Shown here piece by piece: positions 1-7,361 of a DNA stretch of 8,138 nt. A model generated the notes under the pieces. It did no database searches. It was given only the letters and a program-made list of their open reading frames with translations, and had not been told where the DNA came from. How positions within the stretch are numbered: position 1 is the first letter of the stretch; each line of letters starts with the position of its first letter. The stretch lies in the NCBI GenBank assembly GCA_035301545.1, contig DATGUA010000073.1:1-8138 (forward strand), written 5' to 3'. Made by a program: the position numbers and the translations under genes. Origin of the DNA: DATGUA01 sp035301545. GTDB lineage: Bacteria; Bacillota; Clostridia; Tissierellales; Tissierellaceae.

Positions 1-446
1 AGTCCTGTTGGATTATTAGGATTTCCTAATACTAATAAATCATCTTTTTTGATAGTATCTCTTATTACCTTTATATCTATATTAAAGTCATCTTTATATG
101 GAATCTGTTTTAATTCTTTTCCATGGGCCTTTGCTCTTAAACTATATTCAGCAAAAGCAGGCCTTGTAGTTACAACTCTTTTCCCTATCATTATAAAATT
201 ATCTATAATCTCCATAGCCCCATTACCTACTAAAACATTTTCATAGGCACAATCTAAATACTCAGCTATAGAATCTTTCAACTTCCTATACTCTATATCT
301 GGATAAGCAGTCAAGGTTTCAAAACCCTCTATTAACTTTTCATGTAATCCTTCTGGAGTTCCTAAAGGATTAATATTACTACTAAAATCTATTAACTCTC
401 CATCATAATGATCTTTATAAGTCAAAGTATCTCCACCATGTATCAT
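1..446 (-). CDS. cobD: L-threonine-O-3-phosphate decarboxylase CobD, N-terminal part (runs off the left edge)
   Basis: PLP-dependent enzyme of the class I aminotransferase fold that decarboxylates threonine phosphate to (R)-1-amino-2-propanol phosphate, the linker of the cobalamin nucleotide loop. It is cytoplasmic. Only the first 148 codons of about 360 are present, so the PLP lysine is outside the window. Visible family marks are the start MIHGGD, DFSSNINPLG (residues 20-29), TAYPD (about 47-51), GNGAMEII in the cofactor-binding region, and GNPNNPTG at the window edge. The HGG start and SSNINPLG favour CobD over its close relative HisC, as does the cobalamin operon. The ATG at 446 follows a strong GGGGGGAG at 457-450. 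The 102-base gap after btuD is the largest within the gene run; it is very AT-rich, and TATA-like words there could be an internal promoter, but none is convincing. Confidence 0.92.
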   Translation of the reverse strand, partial: MIHGGDTLTYKDHYDGELIDFSSNINPLGTPEGLHEKLIEGFETLTAYPDIEYRKLKDSIAEYLDCAYENVLVGNGAMEIIDNFIMIGKRVVTTRPAFAEYSLRAKAHGKELKQIPYKDDFNIDIKVIRDTIKKDDLLVLGNPNNPTG

Positions 447-548
447 ACACTCCCCCCTTTTATTTCTCTTTCAAACCTATTCTAATTATATAATTTTATA
501 TAAGCATAATCTAAGTACCTAGTTAAATTATATCTATACCAATCCTTT

Positions 549-1331
549 TTAAACAATCTTCCTCGGAATAAAATACTTACAATCATTAACCTCATCATTA
601 TAAACATTAGCCTCTATCCTAAATATATTCTTCAATAAATCTATACTCATAATATTTTCTGGAGATCCATGATGACAAACTTTTCCCTCATCTAATACAT
701 AAATATAATCTGAATATCTAACTGCTTGGTTTAGATCATGAAGGACCATGACTACTGTAATCCCTAGAGACTTATTTAAATTCCTTACTAATTCTAATAC
801 TTCTAATTGATATGATATGTCTAAATATGTAGTTGGCTCATCTAATAATAGTATTTTAGGTTTTTGTGCTAATGCCATAGCAATCCAAGCTCTTTGTCTT
901 TCTCCACCTGATAAAGTACTTACAAATCTATCTCTATAATCTAATAACCCAGTTTCTTTAATCGCCCAATCGACTATATTTTTATCTTCTCTACCAAGTC
1001 TTTTTCCAAATCTTAGATGAGGATATCTACCATAAGATACTAGGTTTTCGACAGTTATATCTGAAGCTGTATGTTTCACCTGAGGAAGTATCGCTATTTC
1101 CTGGGCAATACTTTTATTATGTATTTCTGTTATATTTTGTCCTCTTAAACTTACTTTACCTATGTCAGGTTTTAAATATCGACTTAAAGTCTTAATTAAT
1201 GTAGATTTCCCTGATCCATTTGGCCCTATTATAGTAACTATTTTACCTGATTCAATTTTTATATTGGCCTCTTTCAAAGCAGATTTTTCTCCATAATTTA
1301 TAGACAAATTTTCCCCTTCTAATACTATCAT
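549..1331 (-). CDS. btuD: Corrinoid/iron-chelate ABC transporter ATP-binding protein, BtuD-like
   Basis: Cytoplasmic ATPase of a binding-protein-dependent importer of the FecE/FhuC/BtuD family; a homodimer should drive the BtuC-like permease encoded just upstream. The 260 residues hold a full nucleotide-binding domain: Walker A GPNGSGKST (36-44), Q-loop Gln84, signature LSGGERQR (140-147), Walker B ILLLDEP (160-166), D-loop Asp171 and switch His198. The VSYGRYPH segment (98-105) after the Q-loop is typical of the metal-chelate subfamily. The start ATG (1331-1329) overlaps the btuC stop as ATGA, with an AGGTGA site inside the end of btuC, suggesting translational coupling. Family assignment is secure. 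The corrinoid substrate is inferred from the cobalamin operon and its riboswitch; sequence alone does not exclude heme or a siderophore. Confidence 0.9.
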   Translation of the reverse strand: MIVLEGENLSINYGEKSALKEANIKIESGKIVTIIGPNGSGKSTLIKTLSRYLKPDIGKVSLRGQNITEIHNKSIAQEIAILPQVKHTASDITVENLVSYGRYPHLRFGKRLGREDKNIVDWAIKETGLLDYRDRFVSTLSGGERQRAWIAMALAQKPKILLLDEPTTYLDISYQLEVLELVRNLNKSLGITVVMVLHDLNQAVRYSDYIYVLDEGKVCHHGSPENIMSIDLLKNIFRIEANVYNDEVNDCKYFIPRKIV

Positions 1332-2335
1332 CTATTTTCACCTCTTACTCTTAAAAGATATAGGAAAAATGGTGCACCTATAGCTGACATTATAATTCCT
1401 ACTGGTATTTCCATAGGAGCAAATAACACCCTAGATAATGTATCACATATCATAACTATACTTCCCCCTAGTAATATAGCAGCTGGAAATAGATATTTAT
1501 AATCTGAACCTATAAATATTCTAGCAATATGAGGTACTATAAGCCCTACAAATCCTAACAGACCTACTACACTTACTGCACTCCCTGCTAATAATGAAGA
1601 TAGTATAATAAAGTAGAATCTAGTTCTTTCTATATTCAATCCTAAACCTGTAGCTACTTCATCTCCTAGCATTAATATATTTAACTTATTTGGTAAGAAC
1701 ATTACTAAAAGTACCCCAACTATGGTGTATGGTAATATCATCTTAAAATCTTGCCATTGTACAGCAGATAGTCCACCTACCATAAATCCTAATACACCTG
1801 AAACTCTATCAGGAAAAAATGTCATTAATGCATTATTACCAGCAGAGAAAAGAGAGGCAACTGCCACTCCAGCCAAAACTAGCCTAGTAGGCTGTGCCCC
1901 TTCTTTCCATGCTAATATATAAATAAATAGTGTGGCAAATAAAGCTCCTACAAAGGCACCCATCGGCACTAGATAATAATACTCAGGAAACAATATAAGT
2001 ATTATTAATGCAAATAGGCCTGCCCCAGAGGATACCCCTATAATATTAGGTCCAGCTAGGGGATTTCTCATTATTCCTTGGAGTATAGCTCCAGATAATG
2101 ATAGACAAATACCGACTAACGCGGCAACCAAAGTTCTAGGAAGTCTCACATTCCAAATAATTTGGTAATTTATGTTTTGTTCTTTGAAGAAGATAGACTT
2201 AACAATTTCTGCTGGACTTACTTTTACTGCTCCATTAGCTACACTTAGAAAAAAACTACACACAAATAAAATTGTTAACAAAATTAATATTATCTCTTTA
2301 TTTTTAATTATTGATTTAATACCACTTTTCATCAT
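1328..2335 (-). CDS. btuC: Corrinoid/iron-chelate ABC transporter permease, BtuC-like (FecCD family)
   Basis: Integral membrane permease of the FecCD/BtuC family, expected to form a homodimeric channel with about ten helices per subunit. At 335 residues it has the usual length. Family motifs are RLPRTL (64-69), NPLAGPNIIGVSSGAGL (from 91), GFVGLIVPHIAR (261-272, the region that contacts the ATPase) and the C-terminal EIPVGIIMSAIGAPFF (from 309). It starts 13 bases after the btuF stop. AGGAG at 2343-2339 lies only 3 bases before the first ATG (2335) but 6 before the second (2332), so translation may really begin at the second of the two adjacent methionine codons. Its TGA overlaps the btuD ATG. 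Corrinoid specificity is inferred from context. Confidence 0.9.
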   Translation of the reverse strand: MMKSGIKSIIKNKEIILILLTILFVCSFFLSVANGAVKVSPAEIVKSIFFKEQNINYQIIWNVRLPRTLVAALVGICLSLSGAILQGIMRNPLAGPNIIGVSSGAGLFALIILILFPEYYYLVPMGAFVGALFATLFIYILAWKEGAQPTRLVLAGVAVASLFSAGNNALMTFFPDRVSGVLGFMVGGLSAVQWQDFKMILPYTIVGVLLVMFLPNKLNILMLGDEVATGLGLNIERTRFYFIILSSLLAGSAVSVVGLLGFVGLIVPHIARIFIGSDYKYLFPAAILLGGSIVMICDTLSRVLFAPMEIPVGIIMSAIGAPFFLYLLRVRGENR

Positions 2336-2348
2336 ATACTCCTAAAAT

Positions 2349-3386
2349 TTATTCAAATACCTCAGGATATATTATTTCAGCTAATCCTTCATAAGCTTCT
2401 ACAAATCTATCATTTGGTTTATACCAATATAAATCTTTAGGCAGAATAATATATTTATCATTTTTTACTGCAGATAATTCACTCCAGGCCGGATTAGATT
2501 CTACATCCTCTTTTAATCTTTCCATAACCTTGTCCATATCACTACCAGTAGTTTGAACAAATATATAATCTGGGTCTTCTTCTATAATCTTCTCCATACT
2601 AAAATTCTTGGAACTTAAAGTATCATCAGAATCATCTGCAATATTTATCATATGCAAGTCATCTAACATTTCACCTACTGTAGTTTCAGAACCTCTAGCT
2701 GTAATTGATTTTGTACTAGCCACCATTAATAATACCTTTTCTTCTTTATCCTTTGGTGCTTTTTCTACAATATCTTCTATTCCTTTAGATATATCTATAA
2801 CATTTTTTTCATATAAATCTTCCCTATCATTTAGGGCTGTAAATAATCTTCCTAACTTAAAATAATCTTCTTTAGTATTATATTCTGCTACTAAAACAGG
2901 TATATCATTGTTTTCCAAACTTTCAGCAGCCTCTAGCTGAGATGGTTGAGCTGCCATTGATATTACTAAATCTGGTTGTAAAGCTAATACCTTTTCTACA
3001 CTTATAGAACCTAGTTTCCCCACTATTTCTGCATCTTCTATACCTTCTATTGGCTCTTGTCCTTCCGATTCTTCAATTCTACCTACTATATCTCCACCAT
3101 TTTCCATCCATACATCTAATAGTGAATTGTATATAACTACTACTCTTTCTGGATTCTTTTCTAAAACTATTTCTTTTTCTCTAGCATCTGTAAAGCTTAC
3201 CGTGTTTTCATCTATAGTGACACCATATTGTTCTTCTGCTTCATTCTCTTCTACCTTATCATCATTTTCTGTAGATTCATCTGTATTTGTTGCAGGCTCT
3301 TCTACATCTTCATTTCCACAAGCTACTACTAGAGATAATGTTAATGCTAATATAAGTATAATTCCTAAAATTCTTTGTTTATTCAT
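2349..3386 (-). CDS. btuF: Corrinoid/iron-chelate ABC transporter substrate-binding lipoprotein, BtuF-like
   Basis: Extracytoplasmic binding protein that should capture a corrinoid and deliver it to the BtuC/BtuD pair encoded downstream. The N-terminus is a lipoprotein signal: basic MNKQR, a hydrophobic stretch (6-20) and the lipobox VVAC with acylated Cys23. Residues 24-52 form a low-complexity linker in which about half the residues are Asp or Glu. The helical-backbone class III binding domain (PF01497) follows: RVVVIYNSLLDVW (81-93), then SVEKVLALQPDLVIS (129-143), the usual consensus in this family. The length of 345 fits. The ATG overlaps the cbiL stop (ATGA), with GGAGAG about 9 bases upstream. 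Ligand identity cannot be read from sequence; riboswitch control and flanking cbi genes favour cobalamin or cobinamide over iron chelates. Confidence 0.88.
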   Translation of the reverse strand: MNKQRILGIILILALTLSLVVACGNEDVEEPATNTDESTENDDKVEENEAEEQYGVTIDENTVSFTDAREKEIVLEKNPERVVVIYNSLLDVWMENGGDIVGRIEESEGQEPIEGIEDAEIVGKLGSISVEKVLALQPDLVISMAAQPSQLEAAESLENNDIPVLVAEYNTKEDYFKLGRLFTALNDREDLYEKNVIDISKGIEDIVEKAPKDKEEKVLLMVASTKSITARGSETTVGEMLDDLHMINIADDSDDTLSSKNFSMEKIIEEDPDYIFVQTTGSDMDKVMERLKEDVESNPAWSELSAVKNDKYIILPKDLYWYKPNDRFVEAYEGLAEIIYPEVFE

Positions 3387-4054
3387 CTTTTATCTCTCCA
3401 CTCTTTCCTTGTTAATATTAATGACATATAATTTTTATCCTTTAAGATTTCATCTTTTTCTTTTAAGATTTCCTGATCTTTTAGGCTAACCTTTTTAATA
3501 TAGTCATATTGATAATTGTTTTCTTCTAATGTATTTATTAACTTTTCTTTATTCCTCAAAGTTTTTAATATAGATATAGAATCACCATATTCTAACAAAC
3601 CCTCATGAAATTCATCACATAGTATAAATGTATCTCCCTTTATTGTTAATGGAAACTTAGCCTCTGCTGCACTAGCTACAAAAGATGGAATTCCTGGTAC
3701 TATCTCTATTTCAATTTCTTTATTTTCTAATTCTTCCATAATATATATAAAGGTACTATATATCATTGGATCACCAATAGTTAAAAAGGCTCCTTTACCA
3801 TTCTCTGGTATCCTATCTAATATAGTATTTGCTGCCTTCTCATAATCCTTTTCAACTACATTTCCCATTGGAAAATCTAAATATACTACTTCTTTATCTT
3901 TAATAAATTCACTAGCAGTATCTAAAGCCATATTTTTCCCTTTATTATTAGGGGCAAATATTATATCTACTTCTTTCATAATATTTACAGATCTTAATGT
4001 AAGTAGATCTGCATTACCTGGTCCTGTACCTATCCCATAAAGTTTTTTCATCAT
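3383..4054 (-). CDS. cbiL: Cobalt-factor II C20-methyltransferase CbiL
   Basis: SAM-dependent uroporphyrin-III C/tetrapyrrole methylase (PF00590) that methylates C20 of cobalt-factor II to give cobalt-factor III in the anaerobic cobalamin pathway. Visible motifs are GIGTGPGNADLLTL (7-20), the N-terminal glycine-rich signature; LTIGDPMIYSTF (91-102), including the GDP element; and VPGIPSFVASAAEAKFPL (109-126), typical of the C20 methylases. The 223-residue length matches CbiL/CobI. CbiL rather than the aerobic CobI (precorrin-2 substrate) is preferred because cbiK, an early cobalt chelatase, lies directly upstream. GGAGG at 4063-4059 is 4 bases from the first ATG (4054) and 7 from the second (4051), so the true start may be the second methionine. 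It overlaps cbiK by 4 bases and btuF by 4 bases. Confidence 0.93.
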   Translation of the reverse strand: MMKKLYGIGTGPGNADLLTLRSVNIMKEVDIIFAPNNKGKNMALDTASEFIKDKEVVYLDFPMGNVVEKDYEKAANTILDRIPENGKGAFLTIGDPMIYSTFIYIMEELENKEIEIEIVPGIPSFVASAAEAKFPLTIKGDTFILCDEFHEGLLEYGDSISILKTLRNKEKLINTLEENNYQYDYIKKVSLKDQEILKEKDEILKDKNYMSLILTRKEWRDKR

Positions 4055-4800
4055 TTTTCCTCCATTACATCCTGTAAATGTTTTAGATATAGGTTTTGTA
4101 TAACTTTATATTCTCCTAAACCCTTAAGAACTACTTCTACCTCATATCCATTAGATTCTAATATAGTCTTCCAAGAATCTTCATCATTAGATGCCATGTC
4201 ATTAGTAGCATGATCTCCTGCTACAAACATAAATGGCATTAATTTTACTCTTTTAATATCTTTTTCTTCTAACTTTTTCATTATATCTTCTAAAGTTCTA
4301 CTACCTTCTACAGTAGCTAGAAAAACCTTATCCTTACCTATTTCATTATATCTATCTTGTAATTTGTCATAAGATTTATCTGCTATATGATCTGAACCAT
4401 GCCCCATAAATACTATAGCTTGATCTTTTTCTAATTTACCTAAATCTAAATCTTCTACTATAGTCTTATAGTCTAAGTCTGAGTATAATAATGGTTTACC
4501 TACTTTAACTCCTAGATCTGTAAGTTTTTCATATTCATGTCCTTCAATAATATGTGTAGGTTGAATATATATATCTTCTATTCCCTTCCCTTTCATATCC
4601 TCTATAGCTTCTACTTCATTTAATATATGTAGATTATCTTTTTCTTTCAATTTATTTATTACCATTCTAGAAGTAAATGCTCCTAATACATAATCATCTT
4701 TATATTCTTCTTTAATCTTATCTTCTATTTTTTCTATAGTTTTTTTCCTAGTTTCTTCATAAGAAGTACCAAAACTTGCTACTATAATCCCCTTTTTCAA
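4051..4800 (-). CDS. cbiK: Sirohydrochlorin cobaltochelatase CbiK
   Basis: Class II chelatase that inserts Co(II) into sirohydrochlorin, the committing step of the early-cobalt (anaerobic) pathway; no signal peptide, so cytoplasmic. The CbiK start IIVASFGTSYEETR is clear, as are QPTHIIEGHEYEKL and MGHGSDHIADKSY. Counting from a GTG at 4809, His137, Glu168 and His200 (in MPFMFVAGDHATND) match in context and spacing the metal-ligand His/Glu/His triad known from CbiK proteins. Start choice: the frame opens to the GTG at 4809, but the only ribosome site, GGAG at 4814-4811, would then be a single base away. The TTG at 4800 lies 10 bases from GGAG and gives MKKGIIVASFGTS, a typical CbiK N-terminus, so TTG is preferred (249 residues). 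The stop overlaps the cbiL ATG. Confidence 0.93.
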   Translation of the reverse strand: MKKGIIVASFGTSYEETRKKTIEKIEDKIKEEYKDDYVLGAFTSRMVINKLKEKDNLHILNEVEAIEDMKGKGIEDIYIQPTHIIEGHEYEKLTDLGVKVGKPLLYSDLDYKTIVEDLDLGKLEKDQAIVFMGHGSDHIADKSYDKLQDRYNEIGKDKVFLATVEGSRTLEDIMKKLEEKDIKRVKLMPFMFVAGDHATNDMASNDEDSWKTILESNGYEVEVVLKGLGEYKVIQNLYLKHLQDVMEEK

Positions 4801-4805
4801 AAATA

Positions 4806-5600
4806 TCACTCTCCATTAAATTTATTAAACTCATCTTCATTTTTAAATAATGGTCCATTCATTTTTTCATGAATTCTTACTAGCCATGGTTTTGATAAAG
4901 ATGCTTCCTCTAGAATTAGACTATCTAAAAAAACTTCTTCTGGCTTACCTTGACAAGTTATTCTACCTTTGTTTAAAATGTAAATATAATCACAGATATC
5001 ATATATTAAATCCATATCATGGCTTGATATTACAACATTTTTTCTTTGACTAATTTCTAATATTATATTTTTTATTTCCTTTCTCATATAGGGGTCTAGT
5101 CCACTAGTAGGTTCGTCCATTAATAATACTTTCGAATCCATAACTAAAGCTCCAGCTATAGCAACTCTTTTCTTTTGTCCATAACTTAAAAAGTGGACTG
5201 GCTTATCTATTAAATCTAAACATTCCACTTGATTAAGAGCATCTGTAACTCTTAATTTTATTTTCTCTTCAGATACTCCTAAATTTCTTAAGCTAAAGGC
5301 TATATCATCATATATATTCGGGTAAAATAATTGTTGATCTGGATCTTGGAATACAATATTAACTTTCTTTCTATATTCTATTAATTTATTCTTTTTATAC
5401 TCTATAGCTTTTCCATTATATTCTATAAATCCTTTTCTTGGTTTAAGTATTCCCATTATATTTAGAAAAAGAGTAGACTTTCCAGAGCCATTAGCTCCAA
5501 TTATTCCAATTATATTTCCTTTATTAGTATTTATATTAATATTTTCTAATGCCTTAGTTCCATCTTCATATTTATAATCTAAATTTTTAATTTTAATCAT
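4806..5600 (-). CDS. cbiO: Cobalt ECF transporter ATP-binding protein CbiO
   Basis: Cytoplasmic ATPase of the energy-coupling-factor cobalt importer CbiMNQO, working as a dimer under CbiQ. The 264 residues hold Walker A GANGSGKST (35-43), the Q-loop FQDPDQQLF (84-92) characteristic of ECF ATPases, signature LSYGQKKR (138-145), Walker B VLLMDEP (158-164), D-loop GLDP (167-170) and switch His194 in SSHDMD. LSYGQ in place of LSGGQ is common in the CbiO/NikO group. The ATG at 5600 directly abuts the cbiQ TAA, and AGGTGA over the end of cbiQ serves as its ribosome site, so the two are probably translationally coupled. A single ATPase gene is present, as expected for metal ECF systems. Confidence 0.95.
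   Translation of the reverse strand: MIKIKNLDYKYEDGTKALENININTNKGNIIGIIGANGSGKSTLFLNIMGILKPRKGFIEYNGKAIEYKKNKLIEYRKKVNIVFQDPDQQLFYPNIYDDIAFSLRNLGVSEEKIKLRVTDALNQVECLDLIDKPVHFLSYGQKKRVAIAGALVMDSKVLLMDEPTSGLDPYMRKEIKNIILEISQRKNVVISSHDMDLIYDICDYIYILNKGRITCQGKPEEVFLDSLILEEASLSKPWLVRIHEKMNGPLFKNEDEFNKFNGE
4811..4814 (-). promoter_or_regulatory. Ribosome binding site deciding the cbiK start
   Basis: GGAG within the last codons of cbiO is the only purine-rich site before cbiK. It is one base from the GTG at 4809, which is too close to work, and ten bases from the TTG at 4800, so it supports the TTG start. Confidence 0.6.
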
Positions 5601-6281
5601 TTAATCACCTAGTCTAAATTCCCCATCATATAATTTACATTCTAATGCAATATTCATTTTCTTATGCCTAATTAAAACCCTAGTAAATAAACTACTTATT
5701 AATAATGACAAAGATCTTAATGAGTTTTTTTTATTAATATATCCAAATTTTATACTTTGTCCTAAATGAATATTGTTAGCTTCCTCTATAAATAAGAAGA
5801 TGCTTCTATATATAAGTACCATTAGTTCAATAATTAGAGATGGAATCCCTATATTTGTTAAACCACTTATAATATTGACTATAGATGTTGTTAATATTAA
5901 AAAATATATAGATGTTAAAGATGATATTACACCAATATATAGTTCAATACCCTTTCCTATAGACTCTTTTGTTATTCCTATATTTATATTTCCTAATTTT
6001 ATAGAATAAATATAAGAGGTATCATTTATTGAAATAATTATCATCATTATACTGAGCATTAAAAAAAACATGGGAGTTTTAAATACTTTCATATAATCCT
6101 TTACAGAAATCTTTGCTATACCAATTGTTAATACTAGCATAAGGATTATATTAATAATATACAAATAAGTTATATTTATTATTCTCAATACGATTAAACC
6201 ACCAAGAGAGATTAAAATCTTAAATTTAGGATTATAATCCCTTAATCTATTGATATATGCATATTTATCTATTAGTAACAA
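5601..6281 (-). CDS. cbiQ: Cobalt ECF transporter transmembrane coupling protein CbiQ
   Basis: EcfT-type membrane scaffold linking the substrate-binding CbiM/CbiN to the CbiO ATPases. The 226 residues begin LLIDKYAYINRLRDYNPKFKI, the usual CbiQ opening, followed by several hydrophobic helices and a C-terminal cytoplasmic helical region ending ALECKLYDGEFRLGD. The start is TTG at 6281: no in-frame ATG lies nearby and the N-terminal homology begins exactly there. The upstream ribosome site is weak (AGAGAAAGA), so coupling to cbiN, which it overlaps by 17 bases, is likely. Oddity: the two short coupling motifs that normally carry an invariant arginine (SRLG-like and SRGYDGEF-like) read SIKFG (Lys178) and CKLYDGEF (Lys216). 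It also has two 8-base A/T homopolymers. The identity is clear from position and overall sequence. Confidence 0.92.
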   Translation of the reverse strand: MLLIDKYAYINRLRDYNPKFKILISLGGLIVLRIINITYLYIINIILMLVLTIGIAKISVKDYMKVFKTPMFFLMLSIMMIIISINDTSYIYSIKLGNINIGITKESIGKGIELYIGVISSLTSIYFLILTTSIVNIISGLTNIGIPSLIIELMVLIYRSIFLFIEEANNIHLGQSIKFGYINKKNSLRSLSLLISSLFTRVLIRHKKMNIALECKLYDGEFRLGD

Positions 6282-6564
6282 CTTTACGTCTTTCTCTTAA
6301 AACCCCAAATATATATCCTATAGCTCCTGCACCTACAGCTACTTGTAGAGAAAACATTAAGCTTTCTACTTCTCCACTTGGTGGCTCCCAAAATGCTTCT
6401 GCCCAAGGTTCATAATTTGGATCTATTTCTCCTATTAAATCTTCTGCCTGACCATCTGCTCCCTCAAATTCTGAATCTCTTTTAATGATTAAAGGTGTGA
6501 GTACTACTCCAATTATTAGCAAAATTAAGATTAAATTTTGTTTAAATAATGCTTTCAATTTCAA
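6265..6564 (-). CDS. cbiN: Cobalt ECF transporter auxiliary subunit CbiN
   Basis: Small membrane subunit that works with CbiM in cobalt capture. The 99 residues predict two helices (about 9-27 and 67-88) around an extracytoplasmic loop carrying the CbiN signature: FEGADGQAEDLI (33-44), DPNYEPW (48-54) and PPSGEVESLMFSLQ (61-74). The C-terminus is basic (RERRK), fitting a cytoplasmic tail. The start is TTG at 6564 after AAGGAAGGGG; a second TTG two codons later (6558) is equally possible and gives 97 residues. It overlaps the end of cbiM by 23 bases and the start of cbiQ by 17, so all three should be translated as a unit. Confidence 0.94.
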   Translation of the reverse strand: MKLKALFKQNLILILLIIGVVLTPLIIKRDSEFEGADGQAEDLIGEIDPNYEPWAEAFWEPPSGEVESLMFSLQVAVGAGAIGYIFGVLRERRKVVTNR

Positions 6565-7270
6565 GCACCCCTTCCTTCTTATACTCTAATATTAAGCTAA
6601 ATACTATTACTGTAATTATACCTTCTATGATTGCTAAAGGTACTTGAGTCAATGCAAATACTGACATAAATTTCATCACAGAACTAGCTACTCCGCCTAC
6701 TGCATCAGGAAAAGCAAGACCTAATTGTATTGAAGTAATTACATATGTAATTAAATTACCTAAACTTGCACCTAAAAATATGGCTAATTTAGGATTTTCT
6801 TTATTGCCCTTTAGTAGTTTATATATACCATATGATACTAAAGGACCTACTATTGCCATAGAGAAAACATTTGCTCCTAAAGTAGTCAATCCTCCATGAG
6901 CTAGTAATAATGCTTGGAAGAGTAAAACTATCGTTCCTATAACAGTCATAGTAGTAGGCCCGAATAATATAGCACCTAAACCTACTCCTGTTGGATGGGA
7001 ACATGAGCCTGTTACTGATGGAATCTTTAATGCTGATAATACAAATACAAATCCACCTACTAATCCTAGAAGCATCTTTTCATCTCCTTGGGTTTTTAGC
7101 CTACTAGCTAGCCGCCTAAATCCAACTATTAAAAATGGTAGAGATAAAACTCCCCATATCAACGCCCAATTTAATGGTAAGAAACCTTCCATAATATGCA
7201 TCCCATGGGCTATATTAGGAGTAAATAATAAGACAAATAACATACACACACTTAACAATCCTTTTTTCAC
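6542..7270 (-). CDS. cbiM: Cobalt ECF transporter substrate-specificity subunit CbiM
   Basis: S-component of the cobalt ECF importer: an integral membrane protein with about six or seven helices that binds Co(II) and hands it to the CbiQ/CbiO module. It begins with a cleavable-looking signal sequence (residues 1-23, ending NIAHG), and processing there would expose the canonical mature start MHIMEGFLP (24-32). In the CbiM/NikM family the new amino terminus, the second-position His (here His25) and a histidine in a SHPTG-type motif (here His92 in GSCSHPTG) coordinate the metal. The length of 242 including the signal fits. The start is GTG at 7270, 3 bases after a strong GAGGTGAT (7281-7274); no alternative fits. 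It is the first gene behind the cobalamin riboswitch and its terminator. Confidence 0.96.
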   Translation of the reverse strand: MKKGLLSVCMLFVLLFTPNIAHGMHIMEGFLPLNWALIWGVLSLPFLIVGFRRLASRLKTQGDEKMLLGLVGGFVFVLSALKIPSVTGSCSHPTGVGLGAILFGPTTMTVIGTIVLLFQALLLAHGGLTTLGANVFSMAIVGPLVSYGIYKLLKGNKENPKLAIFLGASLGNLITYVITSIQLGLAFPDAVGGVASSVMKFMSVFALTQVPLAIIEGIITVIVFSLILEYKKEGVLEIESII

Positions 7271-7273
7271 TTT

Positions 7274-7281
7274 ATCACCTC
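7274..7281 (-). promoter_or_regulatory. Ribosome binding site fixing the GTG start of cbiM
   Basis: GAGGTGAT, an extended match to the 16S rRNA tail, lies 3 bases before the GTG at 7270. The nearby ATG at 7284-7282 runs into a stop within two codons, so GTG is the start. The site is outside the terminator hairpin, so control by the riboswitch looks transcriptional rather than by hiding this site. Confidence 0.8.
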
Positions 7282-7295
7282 ATTCTTATATTTAT

Positions 7296-7326
7296 AAAAA
7301 AACCCCTAATCCAAAGAGGATTAGGG
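7296..7326 (-). terminator. Intrinsic terminator of the cobalamin riboswitch
   Basis: A perfect 9-bp stem (arms CCCTAATCC at 7326-7318 and GGATTAGGG at 7312-7304) closes a 5-base loop and is followed by seven Ts (7302-7296). It sits between the aptamer and the cbiM ribosome site, 25 bases before the GTG, which is the arrangement of a riboswitch-controlled attenuator. High cobalamin is expected to favour this hairpin and stop transcription before cbiM. Confidence 0.92.
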
Positions 7327-7361
7327 ATAATTATACACAGATTTCACACCTAAATAAAACT

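Noticed and set aside
49..246. Plus-strand open frames at 49-246, 1722-1922, 2608-2865, 4850-5053 and 5773-6009, and a minus-strand frame at 6819-7004
   Set aside because: Each falls wholly inside a confidently identified gene in another frame, with no ribosome site or recognisable protein.
447..548. Possible promoter, small gene or repeat in the btuD-cobD gap
   Set aside because: It contains TTATATAA repeats and weak -35/-10-like words, but no well-spaced promoter, hairpin or coding frame that I can defend.
3127..3489. 120-codon plus-strand open frame
   Set aside because: It lies antisense across the start of btuF and the end of cbiL, is rich in Ser/Thr/Phe as expected of a reverse-frame shadow, and has no family resemblance.
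5725..6068. Two 8-base homopolymers in cbiQ (5725-5732 and 6061-6068) as possible frameshift or phase-variation sites
   Set aside because: The reading frame is intact and full-length through both, and such runs are unremarkable at this base composition.
7330..7335. A TATAAT word on the minus strand between the aptamer and the terminator, possible second promoter
   Set aside because: No acceptable -35 at 17 bases (TTTATT only), it lies before the terminator, and such words are expected by chance in this AT-rich sequence.
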